Of a stretch of 64,000 nucleotides of DNA, positions 60,900-64,000 are shown piece by piece. The notes beneath the pieces are model-generated. The model saw only the letters and a program-made list of their open reading frames with translations, was not told the DNA's origin and made no database searches. Both the position numbers and the translations under genes were made by a program. The stretch lies in contig NZ_BAABAU010000003.1 of assembly GCF_039537585.1 (NCBI RefSeq), forward strand, positions 62,001 to 126,000. Direction: 5' to 3'. Positions within the stretch are counted from its first letter, which is position 1. Each line of letters begins with the position of its first letter. The DNA is from Frondihabitans peucedani (GTDB lineage: Bacteria; Actinomycetota; Actinomycetes; Actinomycetales; Microbacteriaceae).

Positions 60900-61597
60900 A
60901 GCGTCCTCGCGAGGTAGGCGGCGTATCCCCCGGGGGTGCGCCCGGAGGCTCGCCCGGACGTCACCACCTCGGCCGAGTCGGAGGCCGTGATCGCCGCGCC
61001 CGCGTCCTGGAGGCGCCGGACGAGCAGGTTGTCCTCGTGCTCCTCGACCGCGTCGAAGCCGCCCGCGCCGAGGTGGGCAGAGGCCCGCAGCCCGAGGTTC
61101 GCGCCGTGCACGTGGCCGTTCGGGCGTCCGCGCTCGTGCGTGGCGAGCCACGCGGCATCCTGCTCGGCCGTCAGGTCCGCAGGATCGGGCCGCACGGTCC
61201 CGACCAAGACGTCGGTCCCCTCGTCGGCGAGGTCGAGCTGGTGCGTGAGCCAGTTGTCGGGGACGGCCGAGTCGGCGTCGGTGTTGGCGATCCAGATCTC
61301 CGCCGGGTCGATGCGGCCGAAGGAGGCCAGCCCGAGGCGGACCCCGTGCTCCCGGGCGGCGCCCACGCGACCGGCATCCGACACGACGAGCTCCGCGGTC
61401 CCGCTCGACCGGACGATGCCCTCCGTGTCGTCGGTGCAGGCGTCGGCGACGATCAGGGTGCGGACGACGACCTGGGGGTGGGTCGCGCGGACGGACGCGA
61501 CCGCGCGGTCGAGGGCGTCGAGGCAGCGGCCGATGAGTGTCTCCTCGTCGCGCGCGGGCACGACCACGAGGGCGTGGGTGATCCTGCTCGGGCTCAA
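60896..61597 (-). CDS. Family-2 glycosyltransferase (233 aa)
   Basis: GT-A glycosyltransferase: VVVPARDEETLIGRCLDAL (about 11-29), the nucleotide strand LIVADACTDDTEGI (about 48-61), the DxD motif ANTDADSAVPDNWL (D107, D109) and a late EEHEDNLLVRRLQDAG, as in GT2 enzymes. No membrane helix. The start is TTG 61597 in a TTGA overlap with the methyltransferase stop. It probably transfers a sugar or aminosugar to the compound handled by its three operon partners. Confidence 0.9.
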   Translation of the reverse strand: MSPSRITHALVVVPARDEETLIGRCLDALDRAVASVRATHPQVVVRTLIVADACTDDTEGIVRSSGTAELVVSDAGRVGAAREHGVRLGLASFGRIDPAEIWIANTDADSAVPDNWLTHQLDLADEGTDVLVGTVRPDPADLTAEQDAAWLATHERGRPNGHVHGANLGLRASAHLGAGGFDAVEEHEDNLLVRRLQDAGAAITASDSAEVVTSGRASGRTPGGYAAYLARTL

Positions 61598-62202
61598 CGG
61601 AGCTCCGTCCGCTCGGCCACCGACCGCTGATCGCGGCCGACGACGTCGAGGACGAAGTCGGCCTCGACGTGGTGGACCAGCGTCGTGAAGCCGTCGAGCT
61701 CCGTCACCGCGCGGTGCACGTCGTCGCCCGACTGGAGGAAGTCGCCCTCCACCGGACGCCAGTGGCACGCAGCGATCGTGCCCGTCGCCGACAGGATTCC
61801 GCGGGCCCGCTCGAGCAGGACTCCGAGGCTCTCCAGCGAGAGGTAGTAGCCGACCTCCGAGAGGACCACGAGGTCGAACTCGCCCTCCGGGAGACCGTCG
61901 GTCACGTCCCAGCGCTCGACGCGGGCGTGCGAGACCGCGGCGAGGCGCTCGCGAGCCGTGCGCACCGCCTCTCCGGACACGTCGACGGCGAGGATCGAAT
62001 CGCTCCGCTCGGCGAGGTCGAGCGTCGAGATGCCGACCGAGCAGCCGATCTCGAGGACCCGGCCGAGGCGCTCCTCCGGCAGAGACGCGAGCAGGATCCT
62101 GCGCTTCCTGATCTCGTACCAGCGCCGCTCGAGCCCCCACGGGTCGCCCTTCCCCTCGTGCCGAGCGTCGAAGTGGGCTTCCGCGGCATCGAGGGCGATC
62201 AT
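61594..62202 (-). CDS. SAM-dependent methyltransferase, NodS-like (202 aa)
   Basis: Class-I methyltransferase. The SAM motif VLEIGCSVGISTLDLAE is at residues 49-65 and the acidic strand end ILAVDVSGEA at D74. The N-terminus (HFDARHEGKGDPWGLERRWYE onward) resembles the NodS group, which N-methylates the deacetylated sugar of Nod factors. It is the first gene of the four-gene operon. Minus-strand TACCGT (62210-62215) is 7 bases before the ATG: probably leaderless. Confidence 0.88.
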   Translation of the reverse strand: MIALDAAEAHFDARHEGKGDPWGLERRWYEIRKRRILLASLPEERLGRVLEIGCSVGISTLDLAERSDSILAVDVSGEAVRTARERLAAVSHARVERWDVTDGLPEGEFDLVVLSEVGYYLSLESLGVLLERARGILSATGTIAACHWRPVEGDFLQSGDDVHRAVTELDGFTTLVHHVEADFVLDVVGRDQRSVAERTELR

Positions 62203-62254
62203 TCTGCCGACGGTAGACGCCCCTACCGGATGCGGGCCGCGAAGGCCAAGGGGA

Positions 62255-62324
62255 TTGACAGATCGTCCCCCTGGATGAGAATCACGGGCCTCCGGGATGA
62301 GAAACGCCCCCGCTCAGCTATTCT
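62255..62324 (+). promoter_or_regulatory. Promoter region of the LCP gene with direct repeats
   Basis: TTGACA (62255-62260) is a perfect -35, with GAGAAT 16 bases further on; TATTCT (62319-62324) is a second -10 candidate. The word GGATGAGAA occurs at 62273-62281 and 62295-62303, 22 bases apart (two helical turns), a layout that suits paired regulator binding. Confidence 0.45.
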
Positions 62325-62361
62325 TCGGGTCGATCACTGTTTTCGATGATTGGGTTCCGGA

Positions 62362-63843
62362 ATGTCCGACACGCCCCGAACCCGCCTGCGGGTCCGTCCG
62401 CGCCACGTCGTCCGCTGGATCGCCATCGTCGTGGTGCTGATCCTGGTCGCGACGATCGGCTACGCCGTCTACAACTACCAGCACTTCGTCTCCGGGGTGA
62501 CGCACATCGACGCGCTGCCGGCGTCGACGAGCCAGGCGAAGACGAGCGGTGAGAACATCCTGCTCGTCGGAGACGACCACCGGCCGGCGAACGCGTCCGC
62601 TGCGGAGCTGGCCGAGCTCGGAACGACGTCCGACGGCGGGGGCACCAACACCGACTCGATGCTGATCCTGCACATCCCCGACGGCGGCGGCAAGGCCACT
62701 CTCATCTCACTGCCGCGCGACTCGTGGGTGTCGATCCCCGGCTACGGCATGGGCAAGCTGAACGCCGCGTTCGCCTACGGGAGCGCGAAGGGCGGCGACT
62801 CGGGCGGGGCGAAGCTGCTCGTCGAGACGATCCAGAACCTCACCACCCTGCACATCGACCACTTCGTCCGGATCTCGATGGTCGGGTTCTACGACGTCGC
62901 GAAGGCTCTCGGACCCCTGAAGGTGTGCCTCGTCGACGCGGTGGACGATTCGTACTCCACCTTCACGGCACCAGCAGGCGTCTCGACGCTCGACGCGCAG
63001 CAGGCCCTCGCATTCGTCCGGCAGCGGCACGGGCTGCCGAACGGCGACCTCGACCGCGAGGCCCGGCAGCGGTACTTCCTGAGCGCCGAGGCGAAGAACT
63101 TCCTGAAGCCGTCGACCCTGCTGAATCCGGGCCGGCTGAATGCCGCGCTCACAGCGGTCGGATCCGCCATCCAGACCGACAAGGGCCTGAACTGGCTGAC
63201 GCTCGCCACCCAGCTCAAGGACATCGCGGGTGGGAACCTCGACTCGACGACGATCCCGGTCTCCGGCACCCCGACGATCTACTCGGGCGGCACGGCCATC
63301 TCGATCGTGCAGGTCGACACGGCGAAGATGCCGGCCTTCGTGGCCGCGCTCGACGCCGCACCCGCGTCGACGAGCGGAAAGTCCACCGGCAGTGGCTCGG
63401 GCGCCGCCGCGTCCACCGTCACGCCGTCCCAGGTCAGCGTGACCGTCCTCAACGGCAGCGGGGTGGCGGGCGCCGCAGGAACCAGCACCGCGACCCTCGC
63501 GACCGCCGGCTTCACGACCTCGACGCCGTCGACCGTCAGCACCCGCGCGGCCAGCACGATCCAGTACCCGTCGTCGATGGCCGCGGAGGCGAGGACCCTC
63601 GCCGCCTATGTGCCAGGCGCGACGCTCGAGGCCGTGACCGGGGTGGCCGGGGTGACGCTCGTTCTCGGGACCGACGGGGCGACGGCGAAGGCGAAGCCGA
63701 GCACGGCAGGTTCGGGGTCGGGGTCGGGCTCGGGGTCTTCAGGCACCTCGGGGTCGTCCGGCTCGTCCGGCTCGTCCCGCTCTGGCAGCTCCCCCGCCGC
63801 CACGAAGACGGCCGCGACCGACGGGATCACCTGCGTCCACTAG
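62362..63843 (+). CDS. LytR-CpsA-Psr family cell-wall ligase (493 aa)
   Basis: Membrane-anchored enzyme that transfers wall polymers from lipid carriers to peptidoglycan. One helix (VVRWIAIVVVLILVATIGYAVY, about 16-37) is followed by the LCP domain (about 55-260) with GGTNTDSMLILHI, LISLPRDSWVSIPGYG (catalytic arginine) and LAFVRQRHGLPNGDLDREARQ. A LytR_C domain follows (VSVTVLNGSGVAGAAGT, about 355-440), then a Gly/Ser/Thr tail with GSGSGS repeats and a single C-terminal cysteine (ITCVH). ATG 62362 is preferred; an in-frame TTG at 62350 is possible. Confidence 0.93.
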   Translation: MSDTPRTRLRVRPRHVVRWIAIVVVLILVATIGYAVYNYQHFVSGVTHIDALPASTSQAKTSGENILLVGDDHRPANASAAELAELGTTSDGGGTNTDSMLILHIPDGGGKATLISLPRDSWVSIPGYGMGKLNAAFAYGSAKGGDSGGAKLLVETIQNLTTLHIDHFVRISMVGFYDVAKALGPLKVCLVDAVDDSYSTFTAPAGVSTLDAQQALAFVRQRHGLPNGDLDREARQRYFLSAEAKNFLKPSTLLNPGRLNAALTAVGSAIQTDKGLNWLTLATQLKDIAGGNLDSTTIPVSGTPTIYSGGTAISIVQVDTAKMPAFVAALDAAPASTSGKSTGSGSGAAASTVTPSQVSVTVLNGSGVAGAAGTSTATLATAGFTTSTPSTVSTRAASTIQYPSSMAAEARTLAAYVPGATLEAVTGVAGVTLVLGTDGATAKAKPSTAGSGSGSGSGSSGTSGSSGSSGSSRSGSSPAATKTAATDGITCVH

Positions 63844-63860
63844 CGCGTCGCTGCGCCAGT

Positions 63861-63894
63861 GCATGAAATCCTCGCCTCGCGCTCCGTTTCATGC
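63861..63894. repeat. Inverted repeat in a probable convergent gap
   Basis: GCATGAAA (63861-63868) and TTTCATGC (63887-63894), with an 18-base loop, starting 17 bases after the LCP stop. A degenerate reversed copy (GTTTCTCCTGCAT) is at 63917-63929. The stop codon of the probable minus-strand gene lies in the right arm. Confidence 0.6.
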
Positions 63895-64000
63895 CGATCG
63901 GGGCGCCTCCGCCGACGTTTCTCCTGCATTAGGCGTCCCACCGTGGCCTCGCGCCCGCGCGAGCGCCACGAGCGCCCCGCCGAGGAGCGCCCCGGCCGTG
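63889..64000 (-). CDS. C-terminal end of a probable membrane protein (cut by window edge)
   Basis: An open minus-strand frame enters from the right edge and encodes TAGALLGGALVALARARGHG and a polar tail ending EAPRSA before a TGA at 63889-63891. The hydrophobic stretch followed by a polar tail suggests the last helix of a membrane protein. Only 36 codons are visible, so this is tentative. Confidence 0.35.
   Translation of the reverse strand, partial: TAGALLGGALVALARARGHGGTPNAGETSAEAPRSA

Noticed and set aside
1-64000. GATCCTGC as a KOPS- or Chi-type polar signal
   Set aside because: The two orientations occur in similar numbers along the whole window with no switch, which does not fit a strand-polar motif; a replichore switch cannot be tested in 64 kb.

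Overview
This 64 kb window is chromosomal DNA from a very GC-rich actinobacterium. The family is most likely Microbacteriaceae; the genus cannot be fixed from the sequence. Supporting signs are third-position G/C in nearly every gene, frequent GTG and TTG starts, many 4-base start/stop overlaps, a mycoredoxin-type CGYC protein, a LytR-CpsA-Psr wall ligase, a maltokinase, a CYTH-CHAD protein and an actinobacterial HelD-like ATPase. At least a dozen genes have a TANNNT-type -10 box exactly 6 bases before the start codon and no Shine-Dalgarno, which is the layout of leaderless mRNAs. I see no rRNA, tRNA, CRISPR array, insertion sequence or prophage.

Layout. 1-9.7 kb: HelD (cut by the window edge), aldo/keto reductase coupled to an FKBP isomerase, an MFS exporter, a PrsW protease divergent from a YihY/BrkB membrane protein, aspartase and a GNAT enzyme. 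9.6-16.3 kb: a MarR-quinone oxidoreductase pair, an APH-type kinase, and a PadR-ATPase-permease operon of the MacB/FtsX type. 16.6-24.7 kb: a wall-active transglycosylase-like protein, a diacylglycerol/lipid kinase, an anchored protein of unknown function, a phosphate transporter with a small membrane partner, a type-B carboxylesterase and a CPA1 cation/proton antiporter. 24.8-36.8 kb: membrane proteins of unknown role, Nudix, oligopeptidase B, DUF1697, CYTH-CHAD, maltokinase, mycoredoxin, a VOC protein and an AbiEi/Vsr-like protein. 36.9-45.1 kb: a SNF2 ATPase with a long structured leader, a FAD/Rieske oxidoreductase with a kinase, a FUSC exporter, a lipase-like hydrolase and Dps. 45.2-57.5 kb: three DHA2 drug exporters with regulators, two tiny peptides, a TIGR03364 oxidoreductase, PAP2, MaoC, and a divergent HxlR-NmrA pair like qorR-qor2. 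57.5-64 kb: a phospholipase D protein translationally coupled to a phosphatase and an exporter, a four-gene methyltransferase-glycosyltransferase-acyl-CoA-dehydrogenase-deacetylase operon, and an LCP wall ligase.

Three observations stand out. (1) The word GATCCTGC (or its complement) occurs about 60 times by hand count, against about 2 expected from base composition. It is on both strands, in genes and between them, and often forces rare codons. One inverted pair forms a terminator between convergent genes, as DNA-uptake sequences do elsewhere. (2) The four-gene operon at 59.2-62.2 kb combines the chemistries of lipo-oligosaccharide assembly (GT2, de-N-acetylation, N-methylation, acyl-CoA-dehydrogenase fold), with every junction overlapping by 4 bases. 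(3) Several convergent gaps hold short inverted-repeat arrays. Each array uses its own word but has the same alternating architecture. One array, at about 50.07-50.26 kb, has a regular 40-41 base period.
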